DNA of 64,000 nt, taken from assembly GCA_014549065.1 (NCBI GenBank), contig JACDOX010000017.1, positions 8,238,808 through 8,302,807 on the forward strand, read 5' to 3'. The stretch comes from Cardinalis cardinalis (lineage: Eukaryota > Chordata > Aves > Passeriformes > Cardinalidae). Both the position numbers and the translations under genes were made by a program. Below, piece after piece: positions 22,643-34,733 of the stretch. The notes under the pieces are model-generated. The model had not been told where the DNA came from. It was given only the letters and a program-made list of their open reading frames with translations, and searched no databases. Numbering within the stretch: position 1 is the first letter of the stretch; every line of letters starts with the position of its first letter.

Positions 22643-25600
22643 CTTAACATGGAGGTTCCAAATGTTACTTAGAGCTGTTTATCTACTCCCATTATTATCT
22701 AAGTCAATGTCTCTGAATGTATTGCTCAGTAAGGCACTTCAGAATCAAGAAAAAGTAGGGTTAATCCTTCTGGTTGTGACAGAAAGAGTGAGATCCTGTG
22801 GACATCATTGCTTCCTTGTGCAAAGGTGTCTCAAGTAAATAATAGTGATCTAATAAAAGAAAGGTACATCATGCCTGTTCAGAAATTTTATTGTTTTTAG
22901 TTATTACTAGCTTTTATTAACTCTTAGTTTTGGACAACAGGCTCCTCTGTTTTTGCAGTTCCATTCTACAAAAGTCCTTTTTCTAAACATTTTCACCTCT
23001 AAGTGGTCATATTATGTGTCAGGGACAGTGCAGCCTGAAGCCAGAGAAATGTGATAGCAAGAGTGGAAAAATCTCTACTTAAAAAAATACTAATCAAGAA
23101 GAAAAGCATGGATTCAGTTGGTTAGAATTGTTCACTATCCTATCTTTTCTTTCACCAGTTTTCTGATCAGTGGCAGGGTTATTTTCTCTTTATTCCTCAA
23201 AGGCCCAGCAAGGAGTTGGAAAAGTACAATTCTTCCTGATCACTCAGAAAGTGTAAAATGTGTGAGATGTTTTCCCTTTACTATCCATATTCTCATGGGG
23301 AAGGTGTGTTATCCTTTTACTTCTTCTCCAGGGAAAAGAGTGTTTCTCACACAAACTGATATGTTTTCACTATATTATTTCTTACCTTTCTTTTTTTCCT
23401 AAAGTACACTTACTTTTAGCAAACAGTTTCTATTTAATGTGTCTAACTTCATACTTTTCAATATGGGAAACTGAACCCCAAATCCTNGCTACATTGTGAG
23501 ATCTGTAGTCATGCTTTCAGCCTATTAATTGCACAGGAATTCTGTAAGAAGTATATAATGTGTGCTCTGCTGTCTTTTGCCAGCTCACTTGGGGACAAGT
23601 ATATAGTTCATTATTCTGTCTACTTAGTGATTCAGTGGGTTTTACTGCTTATTTTTGATAGAAAAATTCCAATTTATGATCTCTGTTGATATCTGTGTAA
23701 TGAAAATTCCTTATATAGTGTACANTGCAAATTTTCATGAACTGCTCCTTTGAGAATGAATCTCTTCCCACAGTAGTGGTGTTTTGTAGTAAAACAAAAG
23801 TTTAATAATAGCCATGCATACAGTATTATTTCTGACCTGTGGGTCATTTGAAACATGCATATAGGTGAACATATATGGAAAAAAANCTACAAAATATATT
23901 CAAATTATTTGCCTGAGTATTTTGTTATTGGACAAGAATAATAATAATAATTCTACAGTATTTAATNTTATATTTTATACTTTTATAATATTGAAGTACT
24001 GCATTAAATCCAACTCATGAATCACAGATTAGAAAATGTGGTAACTTTCTAATTCAAGTTGAGTGCTGGAGATCTTTACATTCTGCTGGTTTAGCATTAT
24101 TTCCTGTAAGATGACAGTACTGGATATTTTAAGTTTGAAATTTTCTCTCATTTCCTTATTTCAAAGGTAAAAGGCTTAATGTAGTTTAGTTTTCAAAGTG
24201 CCATGTACTGTACACAGTTTGGCTTTGCAGCAAAGGCAGTATTTCCCACAAGGCCAGGGTTCACAGTGCAGTAGCTCAAACACCATTGCTCAGAGGACAA
24301 TAACCAGCTCAAAACCTGCACTGTGTTGTTGATGAGTTGGGAGCAGTGAGCTCACCAGGTTTGGTTCAAGAGCTTTACTGTGCTCTGTGGGGAGGCTCTG
24401 GGCTTGGTTCATGTTTTAACTCCGGCAGGGGCTATTGTTAAAATGCTCCAGCTAATCATTACTAGGTCCTTGAAGAGACATCTACTGCCATCAGGTACTT
24501 AAATGATATATTAATATTTGTTTTTTTTGTAGCATATGCAAACCTAGGGAAATAATACACATTGTCTTCAGTCTCAAGGCAACACCACTTCTGAAAAGCA
24601 GAGCATACCTTCATCACCAAGTGAAACATAACTAAAAAGTGTGGGATTGGAAACATCTTTTAGATTATGTAACTGGTTTTTAAAAATGTTATCTTCAGCT
24701 GTAGAAAAGTTATATGACATAGGATAGTCGAAGGAGCAAATATTTGAGCAGAAGTACTTCTTTCTGAGTCTTGTTGGGATAGTTATGCCATAAAATCCTA
24801 CACATGCAAGGAAACCAGTTTTCAACACACAGTACCTTCAAAGGTTTGAGCAGTTGGCCTGAGAGCCAAAGCTTCCCTGTTCCTCCTTTTGGCACTGAGG
24901 ACACGAGAACTGCAGCAGTTCTGGCAGGCTGGTGTCCCTCCCACACCGACCCTGCACCAGGCCCCAGGAGCTGCTGGAGACAGGGATCTCCCGCACCAGG
25001 TGATACCACTTTACATTCACTACCCTGGAATCCATTTGCTTGTGCCAGAACTTCAGGTCTTGATTGCTTTCTGTATTACCAAATCCTGCTTTTTCTTCAT
25101 ATAAACAGAATTACAGAATGGAAGAAAATCATTAAAACAGTTAAAACTAACTTTTCATTATATCCTGTAGTCAAGAATTCTCCTTAAGGGATCCTCACAG
25201 TCTTATTTATACAGAAAAGAAACTGTTCTAATTGTTGTTATGAACACAAGACTATTTTCCATGCAATTCTGTTCAGAGAATTAGTAAGCAGCATCTTGTA
25301 ACTTAAAGTGTCCCAAAATTCTTTAAAGTTTGGACAATAGTTTAAGAATTAATAGATTTTCAAATGCTGAAATGCTGTTGTTTATTGTCTGCTGTTTATT
25401 ACTGATGTTAGCTCAGTCATTCCTCAGGTTTGGATGTATATTATTCCTCCAACTCAATGAGAAAAGCAACTTAAAATATTTGTTTGAAAGTGAGGTTAAA
25501 AACCACACGTGGTGGAGAAGGAGGAGGAGTCTTCTTAAAAGAAATTCATTTAAAAACCCACTAGCAAACACAAAAAAGGCAGATATAACTTGAAAAATGA

Positions 25601-26526
25601 CAATTTTAGTGTAATTATAAATGAAAGGCAAAGTGCTATTAAAGTTAAAGCAATATTATTAAAAGATGTGCTAATTTTCAGTTAAATTTTCTGTAGAAGA
25701 CCAATTAGTTTAAAAGACATGACAGCATTAACTGCAAAACATAAGCACTCTGGTAATTATACTTTAAAAATGATTGAACAAATGGGAAAGCATCCTTGAA
25801 ACATTTGAAAGAGCTGCACTACAATTCTGAGGCAATGGCTAGGTGGCACTGCTAGCTCAGATATCTGTGTCACAATTTCCTTGCTATTTACCCAGTTTCA
25901 GTGTCTGTGATGCATTTCTTTTTTTCTGTGCTTAGAATACACCTATTTCATACTCTAATTCCAGATGCTGATTAAAGTGGTATCACACACATGTCCAATG
26001 TGAGGTTTGATTAACAATAGCAANCAAGTATTTCTTCAGTTTTGATTTTATACTCAACAAAAGAGATTCTTTTCCATCACTAGAATATGCCTTGTTACTT
26101 TAAGTACAACAGCACCTTTCCAAAGACATTCTGTAGATCAGTTTCTTATAAGTACTGGCATATTCAGGCCATGTACCCTCCCACAGAGCAAGTAGAAGAT
26201 CACTCTCAAATTAATTTCAGTGTATTATTATTCCAAAGGAAATGGATATCAGCTAGTTCAGCTTTTCAGTGTTCCCCTAGTTCCAAACTGGCAATATGTA
26301 ATGAGGAGTCTGATTTTTGTGACAATCAAAAGCATGGGCAGGCAGCTTTTTCTTGAGGAGTGCTAAATACTTTAGTACAGGAGGAAGCAANCCTATTTAG
26401 CAAAGGTGAGAAGTTACAGCTTCCTATTCACCCATCTTTTCTTGCTTATGGTTGGACATTTTCTGATCAGATGCAATGCTGCAGCAGTTTGTCCTGAACC
26501 TTGGAATATTTTCTCCAAATAATTGC

Positions 26527-26560
26527 AAAAAAAAAAACCAAACAAACAAAAAAAACCAAA
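26527..26560 (+). repeat. A/C-only low-complexity tract
   Basis: A run of A broken by CC or C (AAACCAAACAAACAAAAAAA). It is the same kind of tract as at 8206 and is not attached to any recognisable element. Confidence 0.6.
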
Positions 26561-28079
26561 CTCAAGAAATATCTTTTGGCTGCACTCATCCATCTGATTG
26601 AATGGTGCCATCCACATCAGTCATGGTGTGAAACCCAAATTAAGCCACTGTTCCACAATAAATGCTGNTTCCTTTGCTAATGAGGGTCTTAGCTTTGCCT
26701 TAGAGGTATAGCACAGTGGAAAGAGTTGCCAAAGAGGGTGACTCTGATTTCATCTCAGGGACATCAAGAAAGAAGTAATTGCAAAATAAACAATCATGCC
26801 TGAATGTCTTCTCTCTCTCACAGTGGCAATTCCTATTAAACATCATGTAATCGCTCCAGACTTACATTCCTGCAAGGGGTCACATTGATTTTTCGATAAG
26901 TTAAGAGAGGTTTGAGTATTACACTTGAATTGTTACCCAGTGCATCCACATGTGTAATGGCTGATTTGAGATCAGCTGTTGTTTTAGACTGGCTGAATCT
27001 TCATGAACCTCTGCTTATGTCAGACTACTCCTTACAATATGCTTTGTAGCTAAAATATGTAGTGCCTTACCCAGGTTAACTTAAATAATTGGAGTTGATG
27101 AGATGCAAGTATTTGCTTTAGGGCATGTATAAAAGTAAGAATATGTTCCTCTCATTTTAATTTAGTCAACAGGTGAATGGCATATATGCCTATGTAAATA
27201 AGCAGAGAACCTTGAAGTTAGGAAACTTCAATGTAAATTGAAAAACATTGCTGTGTAGAACTCATTTTCTTCTGTTTTATCTGTCATCTCCAGCAAACAA
27301 TGAAACTGAAGTTTCATTATACAAAGAAAGAATATCAAAGCAACATGGATAGGAAGCCAGTTCTGCTTTTTGATCTCAGGATAAAATATTTCAACCTCTA
27401 CCTCAGTTTACCCATGTATTAAATACAGCTACATTATATGGCTAGAGCAATGAATTTCATTGAAAAGTATTATTTTAAAAGTCTTATCTTTAGACAACAA
27501 ACACTGTTGGAGAATTCACTATTCATTTTTACTTGTTTGGATTACAGGCATTTGTTATAGGCCCTAAATTCAACAAAATCCAGAAATCCAGTAATGTCAA
27601 TCCTGTGTACTCTACAGTGAGCTCATTTTTTCCTTTAATGTTCCTTGCACTTTCAAAGCTTCTGAAAACTCAGACATTGGTGACATTATAAGTGACAGTC
27701 TTTCCTTTTTTTTTCAACATTTTTTTTTGCCCAGTACAATACATTGCAGATGTTTAACTGAGTATGTCTGAACTATACCAGTATACTTTTAAGTGAACTT
27801 GAAAGTCATTCATCTGGATTTAAATTAATATTTTAAATACCCATTGTTTGCCTGACAGACCAGCAATGCTACAGATGCTGGCAAAATGTCAGTGTGGAGT
27901 AAATCTTCCCTAATAAACCACACTTACCCTATACCCTAGAGTTTTTTAAAAGGACCACCAGGATCCCAAACTCATCATACATTTATCTGGAATGAACTCA
28001 AGATGTTTAATTGATACATGCTTATGTCTGAACACTGTCAAGTCTCGTAATAAGATGTTTAGTACAATACATCGGTTAG

Positions 28080-28360
28080 ACTGCTAGAGTCCAGCCACAG
28101 TAATAAGTAATGACATTTGCAGCACAAAGGCAGCTCCCCAACGAATTGGTGACAAGAGTAAAAAGGCAATCTAGCCTGTGTAAGCTTTAAATGTGGTCTG
28201 AATTTTACAATTACGTGTCCTAAAGCCCATTATTAGACATGAGGGCGATGAGAAGGAAAGCAGTCATTGCATCACTACTAACACCAATTATAGGAAACAT
28301 AAATCATTCAAATTTTTGTACTTTAATAAAAATCAGCCTGAATTGGTGTTTAAAAGGAAG
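28080..28360. promoter_or_regulatory. Candidate conserved intronic element
   Basis: About 280 bases of complex, non-repetitive sequence shortly before the exon at 28558. They hold several homeodomain-type cores (AATTACG, CATTATTAG, CCAATTATAG, AAATCATTCA). Sequence of this texture is common in vertebrate conserved noncoding elements. The call is inference and needs alignment. Confidence 0.25.
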
Positions 28361-28557
28361 GATCTAGTATAGGAGCCTAATGGGAAAGAAGAAAATAGAG
28401 TAATTGGAGGCTGCTGTCTTTTCACTTTCTATATAAAATTATTTGAAGAGACAGCCAAGAACTTTAAACAGCAGAAACCCGGAAAAGTTGTAATTTGGAT
28501 GTCTTATGTTGTGACTTTAATGGTGTTTGCTTAAAGAGCTTTCTTTTATCTCTGCAG

Positions 28558-28752
28558 ACATACTTCAATGACAATATCCTCACACTGATACGGACATTGG
28601 TAACAGGAGGAGCCACNCCAGAGCTGGAAGCACTGATTGCTGAGGAAAATGCATTGAGAGGAGGTTACAGCACGCCCCAGACACTTGCAAACAGGGACAG
28701 GTGTCGAGTTGCTCAGTTGGCTTTGTATGATGGGCCATTTGCAGACCTAGGG
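28558..28752 (+). CDS. KCNMA1: KCNMA1 exon: RCK2 core
   Basis: A 195-nt exon of exactly 65 codons with both ends on codon boundaries. It starts TYFNDNILTLIRTLVTGG and continues through PELEALIAEENALRGGYSTP, LANRDRCRVAQLAL and YDGPFADLG. This is the RCK2 segment after the calcium bowl and is nearly identical to other vertebrate Slo1 proteins; Tyr replaces a mammalian Leu before DGPF. The acceptor is CTCTGCAG and the donor GGG|GTAAGA. One N at 28617 is the third base of an ACN codon, so the residue is threonine whatever the base. Being a multiple of three, the exon could be skipped in frame, but it is part of the folded domain and is expected to be constitutive. Confidence 0.98.
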
Positions 28753-30317
28753 GTAAGATCATGAGGGAAATGCNGGACCAAGGCTGGTCTGCACTCTATT
28801 ACCTTTCTCTCAGACTGAGTAAAAAANCTATCTCAATAAGCATATAATTTCTATTATTGAATTTAATAGAGCTTTTGGATTGTTTAAAAATTTATAGCAC
28901 AGAGTGCCAGGTTTGCTCTTTACCTTTTTAAGAAGCTGTATGACTGCCCAAGATCCCTGCCTGCATATTTCATACAGAAAATCCTGTGGCTCCTCTTGTC
29001 AGCTAAAGAGATGAATGAGCTGATATGGATGATATACCCATTATAGCAATAATGAATTCTAAATTTATTCAATATGTATAGATATACCTTTTTTGGGTGT
29101 TGTTAAGCTTATTCAGTCTTTTCACAGAGCTTCCAGTTCTTGAAATCTACTTATTAGCTTGAAAACAAAGGTTTGTAAGGTTTGGTTTCTGCTGGTTTTG
29201 GATGAACTAATGTTCTTATGAAATCCTCATCTTCTGATAATTTGACTGCACTGTTCTAAGGGTGAAGTCAAAAAACAAGCAAAAAAAAATTTAAAATCCC
29301 AAACCAAGCAAATAAATGATGATCTTTTAAAAATAGTGCATTATATAAAAATAAAATATCTAGAAATGTTTTCTGGACCACATTATGAAATCTTGAGGTA
29401 ATTCCAAAGCACCCACTCTGCTTTGAAGATGATGTAGGATTTGATGTTTCTTAAATTAACCCTGTGTTGACCAGCTCTGTCCAAAAAGAACAGAATGACC
29501 TTCACAGAAATGACAGAGAATCCCAGTTTAAAGATTAGGGCAAGAGTGCACAGATAGAAGCCTACAGCCTTTCAGCTGATGTAGCAGTCTAGCTGTAGCT
29601 GAGACTAACAGCACATCAAAACTCTTTGGCATGCAGCTTAACATTTCCACAAATAAAATAAGCAACACCAGTCTTTTGAATGCTGTTTCACCAGAGCCTC
29701 AATTGCACTACATCTGTGAAGGCAGAATGCATTGACACTCATGATTATTTAAGAATGACTATTTTGGATATACAAATGAGCAAATCTAAACTTATTTTTT
29801 NCTAATCATACATTTAGTCATTATTTTACAGCAGCAGATAATTTATTATCCTTTTAAACCCATTGAACTCTAATTTCTGTTGTGCTCCTCATTTTTTTTT
29901 GTCTGGATGACAGTATGACTGCTGCCAAGAAAGGGTCAAAGATACTTAGAATTTTAATACCACAATTAATGTAATTTGTAGAATATGCATTGTCTGGTAC
30001 AAAAATTTAGATTTCCAACTTAAAGCAAATCACTCACTCTTTCTAATTTGCCATTATTTTATGGACTAAGGCTCTTCAAAATAACAATCATCACTTTACA
30101 TATTTACTTATTTGAAATAGAACATTTAGATTATTCATTTCCTTGGATAAAAGGCTCTCATTTGAGACAAACAACAGACTGTCTATACATTGTCCTTTTT
30201 TTAGTAGGTTCAGACTGCATGACCTGTTCCGTGACGTTGTGTTAACAGAGCAANGAAAGGAAAAGNATGTGCTGTTCTCTTTTTTTNAATTTTTTTAATC
30301 TCCTCTCTTTCCTCTAG
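28753..30317 (+). other. KCNMA1: KCNMA1 intron, 1565 bp
   Basis: An AT-rich intron with A-rich low complexity near 29275-29310. No additional exon or element was seen. The acceptor tract TTTTTTAATCTCCTCTCTTT ends at CCTCTAG. Confidence 0.85.
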
Positions 30318-32181
<1,864 letters not shown>

Positions 32182-32406
32182 TTATGTTATCACAAACCCA
32201 CCATATGAATTTGAGCTTGTGCCGACGGACTTGATCTTCTGTTTGATGCAATTTGACCACAACGCTGGCCAGTCCCGAGCCAGCCTTTCCCATTCCTCCC
32301 ATTCCTCCTACTCTTCCAGCAAGAAGAGCTCATCAGTTCACTCCATCCCATCGACAGCCAACCGACCGAACCGCACCAAGAGCAGAGATTCCCGGGACAA
32401 ACAGAA
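32182..32406 (+). CDS. KCNMA1: KCNMA1 exon: end of RCK2 and serine-rich tail
   Basis: A 225-nt exon: the last base of an arginine codon, 74 full codons and two bases (AA). It encodes YVITNPPYEFELVPTDLIFC and LMQFDHNAGQSRAS, which close the RCK2 fold. A disordered serine-rich tail follows (HSSHSSYSSSKKSSSVHS, then STANRPNRTKSRDSRDKQ). Small tail differences from mammals are visible (Tyr in HSSYSSS, PNRT, RDS). The acceptor is TTTCCAG and the donor is AA|GTATGT, a weaker form than GTAAGT. What follows this exon decides the channel's C-terminus: retention of the intron start, the 29-nt microexon, or direct joining to the terminal exon. Confidence 0.98.
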
Positions 32407-32431
32407 GTATGTGCAGGAAGATAGACTTTGA
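32407..32431 (+). CDS. KCNMA1: KCNMA1 read-through C-terminus (ERL-type tail)
   Basis: If the donor after 32406 is not used, translation continues through the intron start as KYVQEDRL and stops at TGA 32429-32431. The lysine codon spans the donor. This corresponds to the short BK C-terminus known in mammals, which ends QEERL and favours surface expression. The bird version has Asp for the second Glu. Being open, in frame and matching a known isoform over an intron boundary strongly supports real use. It would need a poly(A) site within the following intron; AATAAA occurs at 32670-32675 in an A-rich context, and again near 33349. Confidence 0.85.
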
Positions 32432-34488
32432 TATGTGTTATCTGCTCCCACTGTGTGTGAAACTTGCATTCACCACCCATTCTCCCCGGTTAATGTTTCC
32501 AGCAGTAATGTTCCCTGTTTTCCCATGGAGTTCTCCCTTTTTGTACACATATTTTGCATATGTATGACAGTGTGCATGTGATTGTCATTTTTATTTCACC
32601 ACCATAAAACCCTTAAGCACAACAGCAACAAAGCAGACGGACCAAAAGTTATTTATGATGCTAGGGGAGAATAAAAAAAGAATTCCAAACCCATAGGCAC
32701 ACTGAAAACATAAATAACTCACTGCAGTTACTCTACATATCCGAAAATAGAGTATATTTAACATGAACACTTGCTCTTGATGTCAGAGTTACACAAAGAA
32801 AGTCATTTAGTGCAGAAGTGTTGATGTATGTTGCAGTAGGTTTTTTTTAATACTCATATTTACAGGAGCTCATACATTTATTTGAAGCTTATAAAACTCT
32901 CCTATTGAAAAAAAAATATGCAAAAAAAAAAAAAATCCCTGCTGATTTTTCACTCTCAACGCTTATATTATGTAGGGTTAAACTCCTTGTATAGATTATT
33001 GCTAGACATCTGCTTTATACCAAAGCAATATCAGGGACTTTTCTGCTTGTTTAAGAACTTTCTCTAAAATACTAGTCTTTTGGAGATGGTGTATTTTCCT
33101 TTTAACACTGAAATTGTTGGGGCATGAAGTTTTACAACTCCAATGGTTTAAGTTTAAAAAGAGTCTAATTGCATATTAAATTATTATTCTGTCTATTTAT
33201 ATGGCCACATGAATAGCTATACTTTCTTTCACTTTTGACATTTGGGATGAAAAGCCATATGTATCATAAATATTGGATGTAAGTCATTAAAAACTGCCTT
33301 CTTGGGACTTCTACATCTTTAAAAGGTGAATTAGTCACCTTATGTACAGAATAAATAATGTTCAGAAAAGAGCAAGCATTTTTCTATGCTTACATATCAG
33401 ATCTCAAGGGACTTTGTTCCTTTCCCCAGATGGTAGTTTAACTTTTCCAAGTTAGTGTTCATATAAATCTTCCAACGAGAGTCCTAATATGTGAAGAACC
33501 TCCAGAAATTTTGCTGTATGTTCTACCTGTTTTTTTCAACAGGTGCATGCAGTATGCAGGAATATAGGGAAGACAACTGAGTGCCTTTAAATCTCTCCCA
33601 TTTGGGGAGGAAAGGTGCTGTGCCCCAGACTGTTAATGAGGAGAACAAGAAGCCTGGGTTGGAAATATTCACAGTGCTGAGGCGTCGTGTTCCATGCACT
33701 TGCCAGAATTTAGTTCTTGCAAATTGTCACCAATGACACATGTAGCCAAAAAAAGTTGTGGCAGGGAACTAAATAAAGTAGTGGAAAGGAACCTGCCCTA
33801 GACAGCCATAGGAATGATAGTTCAGNCTTGCTTTTACTTCTTTTTTCTTGGTTTAAACTTTAGAAGCCAATGTATATTTTGAAATACACAGCTAGCTCTA
33901 GGTTTATGGAGGGTTTCCGAGGGTAGGGAGGGCAGAAACACATACCTTCTTCCCTGGCTATCCAGCAAGAAAGCATGCAGACAGAAAAATATTTAGATTT
34001 GGAATGATTAGCATTGTAACTGCCAACCCAATCAAGGTGCTTTTATGGTTAGTTTTGTCTTCTACCTTCCCCTTCCCCAAGCATGATAATTTTGAAGATT
34101 TGCTTGCTGTGTGGATTGACAATAAAGCCAAGCACTTTTACTGACAAAACCTGGAACCATGTAAGTGGGCTACAGAGAATACCACTGTGCAGTGCTGAGC
34201 ATAATGATTGGAATACAGTCTCTATGTGTGAGTGTGCATTCAAACGCAGCTGTAAGTCCAATCAGTGAAATACATTGCAAATTGTGGTTGCTGCCCTACA
34301 AATGAGACTATTACAGTTGCTCTTCATCATAAAGAAAAATTCACGTGTTCCTTTTTGCAAAGAAAGTTATCGCGTTTTGCCCTCAGAATATTTATTGCTA
34401 CAAGGATGTGCCAGTTAAAGTGCTCAACCAGAAATATGACAGTTTAAAAGCATTGTAAAACTTACATAGCTTACTTCTTTTTCTAAAG
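32432..34488 (+). other. KCNMA1: KCNMA1 intron / possible 3' UTR of short isoform
   Basis: Intron for the long isoforms and 3' UTR for the read-through form. Candidate AATAAA signals lie at 32670-32675 and near 33349, and which is used cannot be told from sequence. A-rich runs occur around 32908-32936. Just before the microexon at 34489 the acceptor tract is short (TTACTTCTTTTTCTAAAG), consistent with weak, regulated recognition. Confidence 0.7.
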
Positions 34489-34517
34489 TGCAACAAGGAT
34501 GAATAGAATGGGCCAAG
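34489..34517 (+). CDS. KCNMA1: KCNMA1 29-nt microexon (frame switch)
   Basis: A 29-nt exon between TTCTAAAG and G|GTATGA. Joined to the preceding AA it gives NATRMNRMGQ, with one base left for the next codon. This matches the peptide before the long VEDEC tail in vertebrate BK channels. Because 29 is not a multiple of three, inclusion puts the terminal exon in the long frame, whereas skipping puts it in the frame that stops after EMVYR. The exon is short, the acceptor tract is modest and the donor is non-canonical at position +4 (GTATGA), all fitting regulated splicing. Confidence 0.95.
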
Positions 34518-34712
34518 GTATGAAAATTAATGGTTCTGCATGACCTAGCAACTGCTGTGGGTTTCCCTCTATAACTTTGTCCTTGTGAAAACTTGTGAAA
34601 TTAAAAAAAAATAGTTACAAACCTTATTCAGTTATTGGTTTGTTTGTCTGGTTGATTGTTTTGTTGGTTTTCTTTTGCCTTTTTTTTCCCACCAAACCAG
34701 AAGTAAAACTGG

Positions 34713-34733
34713 CTGCTGCTGCTGCTGCTGCTG
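34713..34733 (+). repeat. (CTG)7 trinucleotide repeat
   Basis: Seven uninterrupted CTG units inside the last KCNMA1 intron, 196 bases after the microexon. In RNA, CUG repeats can be bound by MBNL and CELF splicing proteins. At seven units, and with no other evidence, a role in microexon choice is only a possibility. Confidence 0.8.

Larger units (their letters stand above)
21553..28557 (+). other. KCNMA1: KCNMA1 intron, 7005 bp
   Basis: A long intron without recognisable exons. It contains an AT-rich repeat and a short hairpin (22561-22642), a slightly GC-rich island near 24850-25020, an A/C-rich tract at 26527-26560 and a conserved-looking block near 28080-28360. Several ORFs of 60 to 130 codons occur in the GC-rich island on both strands but match nothing known. 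Confidence 0.85.

Noticed and set aside
25105..25125. AGAATTACAGAATGG resembles the reverse complement of the CR1 3' end
   Set aside because: Similarity stops after a few bases and the following CR1 sequence (the GGTTGGA region) is absent.
24838..25187. Overlapping ORFs on both strands in a GC-richer island, up to 127 codons
   Set aside because: Several frames are open at once, as expected from GC-rich composition. No homology, splice-site pairing or domain was recognised.
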